A stretch of DNA of 64,000 nucleotides from Lachnospiraceae bacterium (GCA_017412055.1 JAFQOW010000006.1:1-64000), one strand, 5' to 3'. Positions 1 to 9,074 are shown, numbered from the stretch's first letter. Numbers and translations: made by a program. Notes: a model not told the origin generated them from the letters alone.

Positions 1-28
1 CTTGAAAATACTTTATACTCTCAATCAT
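1..28 (-). CDS. start of a gene running off the left edge (partial)
   Basis: On the minus strand an ATG at base 28 opens a frame (MIESIKYFQ) that continues past the window edge. A purine-rich AAAGGAAGG ribosome site lies about 8 nt upstream, which is good spacing. Only nine codons are visible, so no function can be given. It lies downstream of carB on the same strand. Its ribosome site sits inside the 3' arm of the hairpin described at 30-96. The start could be chance; confidence is low. Confidence 0.25.
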
Positions 29-29
29 A

Positions 30-96
30 GAGGACACCTTCCTTTGTTAGTATTTGGTTTGGTCGCTAAACACTTTATCACAAAGGGGTGTCCTCT
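30..96 (-). promoter_or_regulatory. long inverted repeat between carB and the next gene
   Basis: The arms AGAGGACACC-TT-CCTTTG (about 29-46) and CAAAGGGGTGTCCTCT (81-96) are complementary over 16 bp with a two-base bulge, enclosing about 34 nt. Read on the minus strand it follows carB by about 55 nt. It has no clear T-tract on that strand, so it is not an ordinary terminator. Its 3' arm contains the AAAGGAAGG ribosome site of the partial downstream gene, so folding would hide that site. It could also be the end of a mobile element. Confidence 0.5.
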
Positions 97-150
97 TTCT
101 ATGTCTTTATTTAATTTTCCGAATAAAATTTTACGCTAGCTAAAAAAAGT

Positions 151-3100
151 TTACCTTATTTCTCCATGAAATTCCTGAAGGGATTTCACTGGAAGTATTT
201 CACCCTTCTTTACAGTGCGAATTCCTTCCACAGTTGCCTTAGCTGCTGCCATAGTTGTCATATATGGCACTCGATTCTTAATGGCTGCTTTTCTGATATA
301 GCTATCATCTGTAGCACCTTTCTTGCCAACTGGAGTATTTATAATCATATCAATCTTTCCATTACTGATTACATCAAGGACATTCGGTCTGCCTTCGTTA
401 ATCTTAGCAACCTTTTCAGCTTCAATGCCATCTCCACGTATCATATCACATGTAGCACCTGTAGCAATTAACTTAAATCCTAACTCATTTAATCCTCTGG
501 CTATATCTAAAAGCTCCGGCTTATCTCTGTCACCAATACTCATAAGCACTGTTCCCTCAAGAGGAAGCTTACTCTGTGTAGCCTCCTGTGCCTTAAAGAA
601 TGCCTCTCCAAAATTAGATGACATACTAAGAACCTCACCTGTCGAACGCATCTCTGGTCCTAAAACAGGGTCAACCTCCTGGAACATTTTAAATGGGAAT
701 ACTGCTTCCTTTACACCATAATGATTAAATTTCTTTTCCTTTAAGTCAGCAACCGGTGTCTCTCTACCTGTCATATCTAACGTCATAATATCTGTAGCAA
801 GCTTAACCATATTGATACCACATACCTTGGAAACCAACGGAACTGTTCTAGATGCTCTAGGGTTTGCCTCAAGAACGTATACTGTATCACCTTCAATAGC
901 ATACTGCATGTTCATAAGACCGACCACATTCATCTCTGTAGCAATTCGCTTTGTATAATCCTTAATTGTAGCAATCTGTGACTCTGTAAGACTCTTTGGA
1001 GGAATGACACAAGCAGAATCTCCCGAATGGACACCTGCCAGTTCAATGTGTTCCATTACTGCTGGAACGTACACATTTGTACCGTCACTAATGGCGTCAG
1101 CCTCACATTCTGTTGCATGATTTAAAAATCTATCAATAAGAATTGGCCTGTCTGGTGTAACACCAACAGCCGCATTCATATAGAAGGTCAATGCCTCTTC
1201 ATCATATACAACCTCCATACCACGACCGCCAAGAACATACGAAGGGCGAACCATTACTGGATAACCAATTCTCTCTGCGATAGCCACCGCCTCTTCTGTA
1301 TTTACAGCCATTCCTGCCTCTGGCATAGGAATCTCAAGCTTATCCATCATAGCTCGGAACAAATCTCTATCCTCTGCCAAATCGATAGTCTCAGGCGTCG
1401 TACCAAGAATATTTACGCCAGCCTTCTTTAAATCAGCAGCCAAGTTAAGTGGTGTCTGTCCGCCAAACTGAGCAATAACACCAACTGGCTTTTCCTTTGT
1501 ATGTATACTCAATACATCCTCAAGTGTAAGAGGTTCGAAATAAAGTCTATCTGATGTATCATAATCTGTAGATACAGTCTCTGGATTACAGTTTACTATA
1601 ATAGTCTCAAAGCCTAACTCCTTCAAAGCCTTCGAAGCATGTACGCAACAGTAATCAAACTCGATACCCTGTCCAATTCTATTTGGTCCACCGCCAAGAA
1701 TCATAATCTTTTTCTTGCCATTATCCTTTTCTGGTATATCATTTTCAATATTGTAGCTGGAATAATAGTACGCCGCATCTTCTGTGCCACTTACGTGAAC
1801 CCCTTCCCACTTCTCCACGATACCGTTAGCTATACGTACCTCACGGATATCCTGCTCTGGCACATTTAAAATCTGACTTAAATATTTATCTGAGAAACCA
1901 TTCTTCTTAGCAGTAGCAAGTACGTCCACAGGTGGTACCTCACCAGCATTTGCCTTTAATGCTTCCTCCTCCTCTACAAGCTCCCTCATCTGTTCTATAA
2001 AGTACTTCTTAACCTTTGTACGATTATAAATATCATCAATTGTCGCCCCTTTTCTTAAAGCCTCATACATAATAAAATGTCTCTCGCTACTTGGTGTATT
2101 AAGCATAATAAGAAGCTCTTCCAATGACTTACTTGCAAAATCCTTGGCATTTCCCAAACCGTAACGACCATTTTCAAGACTTCTTATAGCCTTCTGGAAC
2201 GCTTCCTTATATGTCTTGCCTATACTCATCACTTCACCTACAGCACGCATCTGAGTACCAAGCTTATCCTCTGAGCCCTTAAACTTCTCAAACGCCCATC
2301 TGGCAAACTTAATTACTATATAATCTCCCCCTGGAACATACTTATCCAATGTGCCATACTTTCCACATGGAATCTCATCAAGTGTAAGTCCCGCTGCAAG
2401 CATAGCTGAAACCAATGCAATAGGGAAGCCTGTCGCCTTAGATGCCAATGCCGAAGAACGCGATGTTCTAGGGTTAATCTCTATAACAATAATCCTGTCA
2501 CTAACTGGGTCATGGGCAAACTGTACATTTGTACCACCGATAACCTCTATAGATTCTACAATCTTATAGGCCTGCTCCCTAAGTCTCTTTTGTGTCTCAT
2601 CTGAAATGGTAAGCATAGGCGCAGAGCAGAAAGAATCACCTGTGTGTACACCGAGAGGGTCAATATTTTCAATCATGCAAACAGTAATCATATTATTCTT
2701 TGCATCACGCACAACCTCTACCTCAAGCTCTTCCCAACCAAGAATTGACTCCTCCACAAGAACCTGACCTACTAACGATGCCTGCAAGCCTCTGGCACAA
2801 ACTGTCTTTAACTCGTCTATATTATACACAAGACCACCGCCTTCGCCGCCCATAGTATATGCCGGACGAAGAACCACAGGATATCCTAATCTTTCTGCAA
2901 TAGCTAACGCCTCATCTACTGAATATGCAACCTCGCTTCTTGCCATCTCTATACCAAGACTGTCCATTGCCTTCTTAAACTCTACTCTGTCCTCACCACG
3001 CTCAATTGCATCTACCTGAACACCGATAACCTTTACATTATACTTATCAAGAACACCTGCCTGATTTAACTCAGAGCAAAGATTTAATCCAGACTGTCCG

Positions 3101-3369
3101 CCAAGATTTGGAAGCAATGCATCTGGTCTTTCCTTTGCGATAATCTGCTCAAGACGTTCTACATTAAGCGGTTCAATGTAGGTTCTGTCAGCTGTCTCTG
3201 GGTCCGTCATAATAGTGGCCGGATTAGAATTAACAAGAACAATCTCATAGCCAAGCTTCTTCAATGCCTTGCACGCCTGAGTACCAGAGTAATCAAATTC
3301 ACATGCCTGTCCAATTACAATGGGACCTGAACCGATAATCAAAATTTTGTGTACATCATTTCTCTTCAT
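151..3369 (-). CDS. carB: carbamoyl-phosphate synthase large subunit
   Basis: CarB makes carbamoyl phosphate from bicarbonate, ATP and ammonia delivered by the CarA glutaminase, feeding pyrimidine and arginine synthesis. At 1072 residues it is full length. Two homologous ATP-grasp halves are visible: IGSGPIVIGQACEFDYSG at the start and GGGPNRIGQGIEFDYCCVHA near residue 560, each followed by a DP/NPET-x-(M/S)TD segment. Paired ATP-site loops are EINPRTSRSS and EANPRASRTV. The last ~135 residues form an MGS-like allosteric domain (GDRDKPELLDIARGLNELGF, then ATGAT). CarA is not next to it: the upstream neighbour is an unrelated operon ending at 3511, so carB has its own promoter or a distant partner. 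Ribosome site AGGG lies before the ATG. Confidence 0.98.
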   Translation of the reverse strand: MKRNDVHKILIIGSGPIVIGQACEFDYSGTQACKALKKLGYEIVLVNSNPATIMTDPETADRTYIEPLNVERLEQIIAKERPDALLPNLGGQSGLNLCSELNQAGVLDKYNVKVIGVQVDAIERGEDRVEFKKAMDSLGIEMARSEVAYSVDEALAIAERLGYPVVLRPAYTMGGEGGGLVYNIDELKTVCARGLQASLVGQVLVEESILGWEELEVEVVRDAKNNMITVCMIENIDPLGVHTGDSFCSAPMLTISDETQKRLREQAYKIVESIEVIGGTNVQFAHDPVSDRIIVIEINPRTSRSSALASKATGFPIALVSAMLAAGLTLDEIPCGKYGTLDKYVPGGDYIVIKFARWAFEKFKGSEDKLGTQMRAVGEVMSIGKTYKEAFQKAIRSLENGRYGLGNAKDFASKSLEELLIMLNTPSSERHFIMYEALRKGATIDDIYNRTKVKKYFIEQMRELVEEEEALKANAGEVPPVDVLATAKKNGFSDKYLSQILNVPEQDIREVRIANGIVEKWEGVHVSGTEDAAYYYSSYNIENDIPEKDNGKKKIMILGGGPNRIGQGIEFDYCCVHASKALKELGFETIIVNCNPETVSTDYDTSDRLYFEPLTLEDVLSIHTKEKPVGVIAQFGGQTPLNLAADLKKAGVNILGTTPETIDLAEDRDLFRAMMDKLEIPMPEAGMAVNTEEAVAIAERIGYPVMVRPSYVLGGRGMEVVYDEEALTFYMNAAVGVTPDRPILIDRFLNHATECEADAISDGTNVYVPAVMEHIELAGVHSGDSACVIPPKSLTESQIATIKDYTKRIATEMNVVGLMNMQYAIEGDTVYVLEANPRASRTVPLVSKVCGINMVKLATDIMTLDMTGRETPVADLKEKKFNHYGVKEAVFPFKMFQEVDPVLGPEMRSTGEVLSMSSNFGEAFFKAQEATQSKLPLEGTVLMSIGDRDKPELLDIARGLNELGFKLIATGATCDMIRGDGIEAEKVAKINEGRPNVLDVISNGKIDMIINTPVGKKGATDDSYIRKAAIKNRVPYMTTMAAAKATVEGIRTVKKGEILPVKSLQEFHGEIR

Positions 3370-3461
3370 AATATAACCCTACTTTCCCTATATTAGTATT
3401 TTACTTTACTATAGTAGTATAACACAGCAACAAATATATTTAAATAATAAAATATAAAATT

Positions 3462-3504
3462 TTAAAAAAGAAGCTTTGTTATAAAAATCAAAGCTTCTTT
3501 TTTT
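3462..3504 (-). terminator. intrinsic terminator of the dlt-like operon
   Basis: AAAGAAGCTTTG (3467-3478) pairs with CAAAGCTTCTTT (3489-3500) around a 10-nt loop. A-runs on one side and T-runs on the other let it work in either direction. Only minus-strand genes flank it, so its job is to end the operon at 3511-9019 before carB. Confidence 0.85.
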
Positions 3505-3510
3505 ACTATA

Positions 3511-4470
3511 TTACTTTTTTGCTGTTTCTAAAGTCTTAAGGTATTCCTCCAAGGACTTATTCCAATGATCATACTTTTCATCGAATCTATGGTCCTTAAG
3601 CTCTTTATTTTCAAAAAGATATTTTCCAAGGTATGAAGTAACCTTAGTAGCTCCTGTGTGATTTAAGTGGTCACCCTTATCTCTTGTATCCACTTCCCAA
3701 TCAATCGGAACCTCCTCTGGCATAAGATTTAAGTTAATAAATTCAACACCGTATTTATCAGCAAGCTTTTTTATAGCATTGTGCTTTTTATAGTTACAAT
3801 TTCTCACGCTAGGAACACTGACAAGTATAAGCTCTGCACCATTTTTCCTACAAAACTGTGCAATTTGGTCAAAGTAATTCTTGCTTAAATCTGTCATATC
3901 CTGTATCTCAGTAGTTTCTATCATATACTGCTTATTTGGTATTCCCTTGATTGTGTCGTTATATCTATAACCCTTATGGTCATTTACTGCAGTATACTTA
4001 GCCTTGCCCTTAAAGTCCTTCAACTCAAGATTTTTCCATCTATCATGGTACCTAAAAACCGGAAGTATCCCTTGAACATCCGAACCAATTGACTCTGCCA
4101 TGTCAAATTTTCTATACAAAGCATCAGTTTCCAAGATAACATATTTAGGCTTCTGATTTTCAAATGCAATCTTTAAATATCTGTATGTATCAAACATCTG
4201 TTGCCCTGAAGAACCACATACATAAGAAGTTATGCCGTAATCCTTGTACATTATGATAGGGGATATACCTGCGTAAGATAAGCTATCTCCCAATACAAGC
4301 ACATCTATAGTATTCTTCTTTTCACTTCTTATTCCATTAGTCTGAAAGTCCTCTATGCCAGATTCCTTCATATTATTCTTTGGCATAAACACAAGACCTG
4401 ATACCATAAGAATAACTACAAGCCCTGTCATAAACAGTACACATTTTAAAACCTTCTTTAAAACACTCAT
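3511..4470 (-). CDS. DltD/AlgJ-like SGNH-fold protein, last gene of the dlt-like operon
   Basis: The 319-residue protein has one N-terminal membrane segment (about residues 9-28) and an extracytoplasmic SGNH-hydrolase-like domain. The nucleophile block is VLVLGDSLSYAGISP near residue 55, and the C-terminal Asp/His block is DKGDHLNHTGA near residue 260. In known systems DltD and AlgJ/AlgX proteins partner an MBOAT acyltransferase and help move the acyl or aminoacyl group to an exported polymer. Here it directly follows the MBOAT gene (11-nt gap), with AGGAGG before its ATG. The family fold is clear. The polymer it acts on is unknown, and it need not be teichoic acid. Confidence 0.8.
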   Translation of the reverse strand: MSVLKKVLKCVLFMTGLVVILMVSGLVFMPKNNMKESGIEDFQTNGIRSEKKNTIDVLVLGDSLSYAGISPIIMYKDYGITSYVCGSSGQQMFDTYRYLKIAFENQKPKYVILETDALYRKFDMAESIGSDVQGILPVFRYHDRWKNLELKDFKGKAKYTAVNDHKGYRYNDTIKGIPNKQYMIETTEIQDMTDLSKNYFDQIAQFCRKNGAELILVSVPSVRNCNYKKHNAIKKLADKYGVEFINLNLMPEEVPIDWEVDTRDKGDHLNHTGATKVTSYLGKYLFENKELKDHRFDEKYDHWNKSLEEYLKTLETAKK

Positions 4471-4481
4471 TATCCACCCTC

Positions 4482-6074
4482 CTAGAAATTAGCATAAATA
4501 GGATCTACAGGTGTATATCCTCTTCCGTATGCTCCAAAAATAATTATAAACATAATAATCGCATAATAAATTGCCCATCTTATGAAAATATTTCTCTTGG
4601 CAATTTCGCCTCTAACGTTTATGTTATTTTCCTTAAGTAAACTAACTACAAATATAATAATCACAGAAATGGCTACAATCAAAAAATCGTGCTTGTCCAT
4701 TCCCAATGCAAATATCTGACCATTCTTAACAGATGTTATAGAGAAATTAAACACCATATTTTTAAACATAGCAAAGCCTGCTTTGATTCCTTCTGCTCTA
4801 AAGAACAATTCTCCCACAATAACAAGGCAGGTTGTTCTAAGCATTGAGAAAATGCCATAAGGCAATCCCTCTTTATTGATATGGAGCTTTTTCAATAAAT
4901 TTCTTGAATATGGCTCCACGATATTTCCTGTAAGTATCAGCGCAAAGTGATACATTCCAAAGAATATATACTGCCAGCCTGCTCCGTGCCACAATCCATT
5001 GGATAACCATACGCAAAACAGTGCAATAGCACCTGCAAGCATTGGTCCTAAATGATTTCCCAAACGCTTTCTAGCCTTAGTTGTAAGCTTCTTTAATGGC
5101 TTTGACATTGTAAGGGGATAGAAAATGTAATCCTTAAAAAATGTACCCAATGTAATATGCCATCTTGACCAGAAATCTGAAATAGTTCTTGAGAAAAATG
5201 GCTGCTTAAAGTTCTCTGGAAGTCTAACATTAAATATCTGAGCAGTTCCTATGACAATATCCATAGTACCTGAGAATTCCATATAAAGCTGAATAGTATA
5301 GCAAACAGCTCCCACAAGAATTACACCACCATCATACTGGCTATAGTTTGTAAACACTTCCTGTATAAAATCATTAAGTCTGTCAGCTACGACCATCTTT
5401 TTTACCATAGCAAAAAGAATTCTCTGTAAGCCAAATGTAAGGCACTGATAATTAGTTCTCTCGCCCTTATAAAGATTATGAGCTGTATCAGAGTATCTAC
5501 AGATTGGTCCTTCCATAATATGTGGGAAGAAGCTCATAAACAAGGCTAATCGTGCAATATTCTTATCTGCCTTTATGGTCTCTCTATACACATCAAAAAT
5601 GTATGATATAGCTGAAAGAGTATAAAAGGAAATACCTATAGGCATCATTATCTTTGGTATAGTCAATGTAATATTAATTCCCATGGCATCAAATAATGTA
5701 TTTATATTTGTAGCAAAGAATGGTGTATACTTAACTACAAGTAATATACCCAAATGAAGCATCACTCCAAAGAACAATACCCTACGCTGCTTCTTTAAAT
5801 ACTCTGCCTTTATAGCTTTCTTTTCTTCCTTTGCAGCTTCCTTTAACACTCCATCTCTTTCTCCCTGAATATCTGTGAGCCACAAGCCTATATGGTGAAT
5901 AGACATTGTTGAAAAGAGAAGATATATTAATAGCTTTCCGCTTATACTATAAAAGTAAAAATAACTGCCAGCTATAAGTACTATCGGTCTATATTTCTTA
6001 GGACAGACATTATACAAAATGACCATCACCGGCAAGAAAATTGCCAGATAAAATACTGAAAAAAAGCTAGTCAT
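4482..6074 (-). CDS. MBOAT-family acyltransferase (DltB/AlgI-like)
   Basis: This is a 530-residue multi-pass membrane protein. The MBOAT core is recognisable: FWSRWHITLGTFFKDYIFYP near residue 300 and the active-site block SNGLWHGAGWQYIFFGMYHF near residue 360, whose first His is the expected catalytic residue. MBOAT proteins pass acyl groups from a cytoplasmic carrier across the membrane to a surface acceptor. At 530 residues it is nearer AlgI/PatA-type length than DltB (about 400). A charged 40-residue insert follows the second membrane segment. It starts 2 nt after the carrier-protein stop, implying coupled expression. Donor chemistry is set by the ligase and decarboxylase of the same operon. 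Confidence 0.88.
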   Translation of the reverse strand: MTSFFSVFYLAIFLPVMVILYNVCPKKYRPIVLIAGSYFYFYSISGKLLIYLLFSTMSIHHIGLWLTDIQGERDGVLKEAAKEEKKAIKAEYLKKQRRVLFFGVMLHLGILLVVKYTPFFATNINTLFDAMGINITLTIPKIMMPIGISFYTLSAISYIFDVYRETIKADKNIARLALFMSFFPHIMEGPICRYSDTAHNLYKGERTNYQCLTFGLQRILFAMVKKMVVADRLNDFIQEVFTNYSQYDGGVILVGAVCYTIQLYMEFSGTMDIVIGTAQIFNVRLPENFKQPFFSRTISDFWSRWHITLGTFFKDYIFYPLTMSKPLKKLTTKARKRLGNHLGPMLAGAIALFCVWLSNGLWHGAGWQYIFFGMYHFALILTGNIVEPYSRNLLKKLHINKEGLPYGIFSMLRTTCLVIVGELFFRAEGIKAGFAMFKNMVFNFSITSVKNGQIFALGMDKHDFLIVAISVIIIFVVSLLKENNINVRGEIAKRNIFIRWAIYYAIIMFIIIFGAYGRGYTPVDPIYANF

Positions 6075-6076
6075 TT

Positions 6077-6307
6077 TTAGTCTTCCTCTTGAAGTCTTGT
6101 TATCATATCATACATAGCCTGAGCTGAGTTAAAGTTTGCAGGAATAATCTCCACTGTAGGAATTGTAACATCAAATTCCTCCTCAAGCTCTGCCACAAGG
6201 GCAATAATAGACATAGAATCTAAAATATGATCGTCTATGAGTGTTGTACAAGTCTCATAATCTGCCTGTGGCTGAATGTCCTCTAAAATCTCAATTAATC
6301 TTTCCAT
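6077..6307 (-). CDS. acyl/aminoacyl carrier protein (DltC-like)
   Basis: This is a 76-residue acidic carrier protein. The phosphopantetheine attachment serine lies in HILDSMSII (Ser31), as in ACP and DltC families. It presumably carries the thioester made by the adjacent AMP ligase and hands it to the MBOAT protein. Two ATGs are possible. The one at 6307 is preferred because it lies 9 nt after AAGGAG, whereas 6313 would leave only about 3 nt. It lies 17-24 nt after the decarboxylase gene within the operon. DltC is the nearest functional analogue, but the cargo may not be D-alanine. Confidence 0.9.
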   Translation of the reverse strand: MERLIEILEDIQPQADYETCTTLIDDHILDSMSIIALVAELEEEFDVTIPTVEIIPANFNSAQAMYDMITRLQEED

Positions 6308-6330
6308 CTTCATTTTCTCCTTTTGTCCTT

Positions 6331-7506
6331 TTAATAATTTGGTGTATTTATAGGATGCGTTGGTAACGAATCCCTTACAGATTTATATATTCCATCTTCG
6401 TTTTTGATATAAACAGATGGTAAATCCCTACTTAAAAATAATGAGATACCTTCAATCATGCAATAAGCACCGGTCTTCTCAAATCTAATAACATCAGATA
6501 GCTGTAAATCCTTAATAGGAAGCTGCTTAACCAATATATCATTGGCTGTACAAAGGGAACCGCATATATTCCAATCAACTGCGCCCTCCTCATCTCTTTC
6601 AGGTAACACATCACACATTGGATGCTTCATAGCCATGGACTGACCAAAATATACCAGATGATTCATACCGCCGTCAACTATCGCATAATTTTGTCCCTTA
6701 TTTGACTTCATATCTACAACACTTGTATAGTAAGTTCCACAGCTAGCTGCAATACTTCTTCCAAGCTCCAACGTTATCTTAGACTTAAAATTCATTTCAT
6801 CAATAATCTCTGAAAAGCCTTTTAAGAATTCATCTTCATCAAATTCCTCGTCTTTAAAGTATGTTACAGGGAAGCCTGGACCAAACTCAAGCTCTTTTGG
6901 AACATAGTCAAGTTCTTCCTTTAAAAGCTGTATAAATTCATCGAGCTTTGTAAGCTCTCTTTTTAACTTCTTTAATGAATTCTTCTGAGTTCCCGAGAAA
7001 AACTGAATACCTTCTATGGTAACATTTGGCATTTCTTTAACTTCAGCGATAATAGTTTTCACCTCATCCTTTGTCATACCAAACTGATTGCCGCTGGTAA
7101 GACGAGGCATAACAGTAATACTTCTATTATATTTACTAGCCATCTCAACAAGAAGCTTATACTGTACCATAGATTCTATGCTATATATCCCCATAGGATA
7201 ATCTTCTGCCATAAGCTCCTCCACTACTGAAGGAGTCTTATATACTCCTGAGAAAATAATCTTTTTTCCTGAGATATTTAGCTTTCTACATACGCTAAGC
7301 TCTCCCGGTGAACAAACTTCAAATCTATCTATTACTTCATCTAATTCTTTTACAATAAAATTATTTGCCTTGATTGCGTAGCACAAGGAAACATTAGAAG
7401 GAAGCATTTCCTTTAAATAGCTTACTCTTTTCTTTAATACACTAGCGTCAAACACATACATAGGTGTACTATGTGTATCTAAAAAATTCTTTAAATTTTC
7501 ATCCAT
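6331..7506 (-). CDS. fold-III PLP-dependent decarboxylase embedded in a dlt-like operon
   Basis: This 391-residue protein belongs to the LysA/ornithine-decarboxylase group (alanine-racemase fold). Visible parts are the PLP lysine in YAIKANN near residue 45, an EFGPGFPV glycine loop, ELGRSIAA, VDGGMNH, and the C-terminal active-site block CGSLCTANDIL followed by KTGAYC. Diaminopimelate decarboxylases have CES-x-D there; this one has LCT-x-x-D, and its usual HxGSG is FFSGTQ. By memory, those variants occur in decarboxylases that act with carrier proteins (BtrK) and in exosortase-associated enzymes. It is clearly distinct from the true LysA at 46-47 kb. ATG at 7506 follows AGGAG by 7 nt. Substrate is unknown; racemase activity is less likely. 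Confidence 0.85.
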   Translation of the reverse strand: MDENLKNFLDTHSTPMYVFDASVLKKRVSYLKEMLPSNVSLCYAIKANNFIVKELDEVIDRFEVCSPGELSVCRKLNISGKKIIFSGVYKTPSVVEELMAEDYPMGIYSIESMVQYKLLVEMASKYNRSITVMPRLTSGNQFGMTKDEVKTIIAEVKEMPNVTIEGIQFFSGTQKNSLKKLKRELTKLDEFIQLLKEELDYVPKELEFGPGFPVTYFKDEEFDEDEFLKGFSEIIDEMNFKSKITLELGRSIAASCGTYYTSVVDMKSNKGQNYAIVDGGMNHLVYFGQSMAMKHPMCDVLPERDEEGAVDWNICGSLCTANDILVKQLPIKDLQLSDVIRFEKTGAYCMIEGISLFLSRDLPSVYIKNEDGIYKSVRDSLPTHPINTPNY

Positions 7507-7516
7507 AGCCAATCTC

Positions 7517-9019
7517 CTATTTTCCTGCCAACAACTGTTTTCTATCTATCTTGCCATTCTTTGTAAGAGGCATATCTTCTACTTTTCTTAAAGCATTTGG
7601 AATCATAAATGCAGGAAGCTTCTCTGACATTCTCCTATGAAGCTCCTTCTTATCCATATCACCTATATAGAATCCGTAAAGCTTACTCTTAACATCATCG
7701 AATACACAACATACTCTCTCGATACCCTCTATCTTAGCCATAGCTGCTTCAACCTCTTCAAGCTCTATTCTATGGCCCATATGCTTAATCTGGAAATCCT
7801 TTCTTCCACTGAAAACTATCTCTCCATTAGCATTGTATTTGCCCAAATCACCTGTACGATAAATCATATCTATATAAGCATCGTTCAATGGATTTTGAAC
7901 AAAGTTCTTATCAGTCTGCTCCTTTGCCTTGTAATAACCAAGTGCTAAAGCTGTACCTCTCACACATATTTCTCCAGCCACATCTTCATCTGTAACTTCT
8001 TTATTATCCTCTGACAATAAAAATACATGCTCATTTGGAAAAGCCTTTCCTATAGGTACACCGCCCTCATAATCCCTATCTCTATCTATAACGTGATATG
8101 TACAGTTACACGTAATCTCTGTAGGTCCATATACATTTACAAATTTAGTATTAGGCAAATGGCTCATCCATTCCTTTAAATGCTTAAGAGGCATTACCTC
8201 ACCACTATATAATATCTTATTTACCGTTTCAGGCACCTTATAATCTAAACCATGGAATGTAGTTATAAGACAAAGAGCTGAAACAGCCCAAGTCATAGTT
8301 GTTATCTTCTTATCACATATAAAATCAAGTAATTCTACAGGCTTAGAAAAATATTTTCTAGGAATGATAACAAGAGTTGCGCCCATTCTTATAGATGAGT
8401 AAATATCCTTAACAGATACATCAAAATCAAATGGCGCCTGATTTCCTATTATATCCATTTCATTAAAATCAAATAAATCTGTAAACACCCTGATAAAATC
8501 TATTACGCTTCTATGGCTTACCACTACACCCTTTGGCACTCCTGTTGAGCCCGAGGTAAAATTGGCATATAAAGGATCTGTGTCTATGGCTTTACTTCTA
8601 ATATCCTTTAATACATCCTCATCTATAGGAGCCTTCTTTAAATCCTCTATAAGTAATATTTTATCCTCTGACACAAGGCTCTTTGCTCTATCTAAATGCT
8701 CCTCATCTGTAATTATATACTCAGCATTAAGCACTGACTGTACCTGATTTAATCTAACCTCTGGTAACTCTGGATTAAATGATACATAAAAACATCCTGC
8801 ATACACAATTCCAAAAAAGGTGCTTAAGGTATCTATACTCTTATCAGCCAGAACTGCCACCGGCTTTCTCATACCTGTATATGTAGCAAGCTTACTTCCT
8901 ATAGCCTTACTTATATTTACAAATTCATCATATGTAACCGCACCCATTTCATCAATGACTGCTATTTTGTCTGAATACTTTTCTCGGCTATTTTCTAGCC
9001 ACTCTAGTACGTTGTACAT
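7517..9019 (-). CDS. DltA-like amino-acid adenylating ligase
   Basis: This 500-residue AMP-forming ligase activates a carboxylic acid as an adenylate and loads it on a carrier protein. Adenylation motifs run in order: FTSGSTGVPKGVV (A3), FDFDVSVKDIYS (A4), NVYGPTEITCNCTYH (A5), YRTGDLGKYN (A7), GRKDFQIKHMGHRIELEEVE (A8) and LTKNGKIDRKQL (A10, with the catalytic Lys). The stand-alone form and the gene neighbours resemble DltA. The amino acid cannot be read from the pocket by eye. ATG at 9019 is chosen because GGAGG lies 7 nt upstream; an upstream in-frame ATG at 9055 has no ribosome site. It is the first gene of the operon, 10 nt ahead of the decarboxylase. Confidence 0.88.
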   Translation of the reverse strand: MYNVLEWLENSREKYSDKIAVIDEMGAVTYDEFVNISKAIGSKLATYTGMRKPVAVLADKSIDTLSTFFGIVYAGCFYVSFNPELPEVRLNQVQSVLNAEYIITDEEHLDRAKSLVSEDKILLIEDLKKAPIDEDVLKDIRSKAIDTDPLYANFTSGSTGVPKGVVVSHRSVIDFIRVFTDLFDFNEMDIIGNQAPFDFDVSVKDIYSSIRMGATLVIIPRKYFSKPVELLDFICDKKITTMTWAVSALCLITTFHGLDYKVPETVNKILYSGEVMPLKHLKEWMSHLPNTKFVNVYGPTEITCNCTYHVIDRDRDYEGGVPIGKAFPNEHVFLLSEDNKEVTDEDVAGEICVRGTALALGYYKAKEQTDKNFVQNPLNDAYIDMIYRTGDLGKYNANGEIVFSGRKDFQIKHMGHRIELEEVEAAMAKIEGIERVCCVFDDVKSKLYGFYIGDMDKKELHRRMSEKLPAFMIPNALRKVEDMPLTKNGKIDRKQLLAGK

Positions 9020-9074
9020 TTTCATTCCTCCGGTTATCCTTTTATCCCTAATCACTATATATTACAACAAAAAA

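Noticed and set aside
151-3369. Plus-strand frames of 70-130 codons opposite carB
   Set aside because: They are antisense shadows of a clearly conserved gene, without initiation signals.
3511-9019. Plain D-alanyl-lipoteichoic acid (dltABCD) operon
   Set aside because: The extra decarboxylase, the changed gene order and the AlgI-length MBOAT make a standard dlt label unsafe, so no dlt symbols were assigned.
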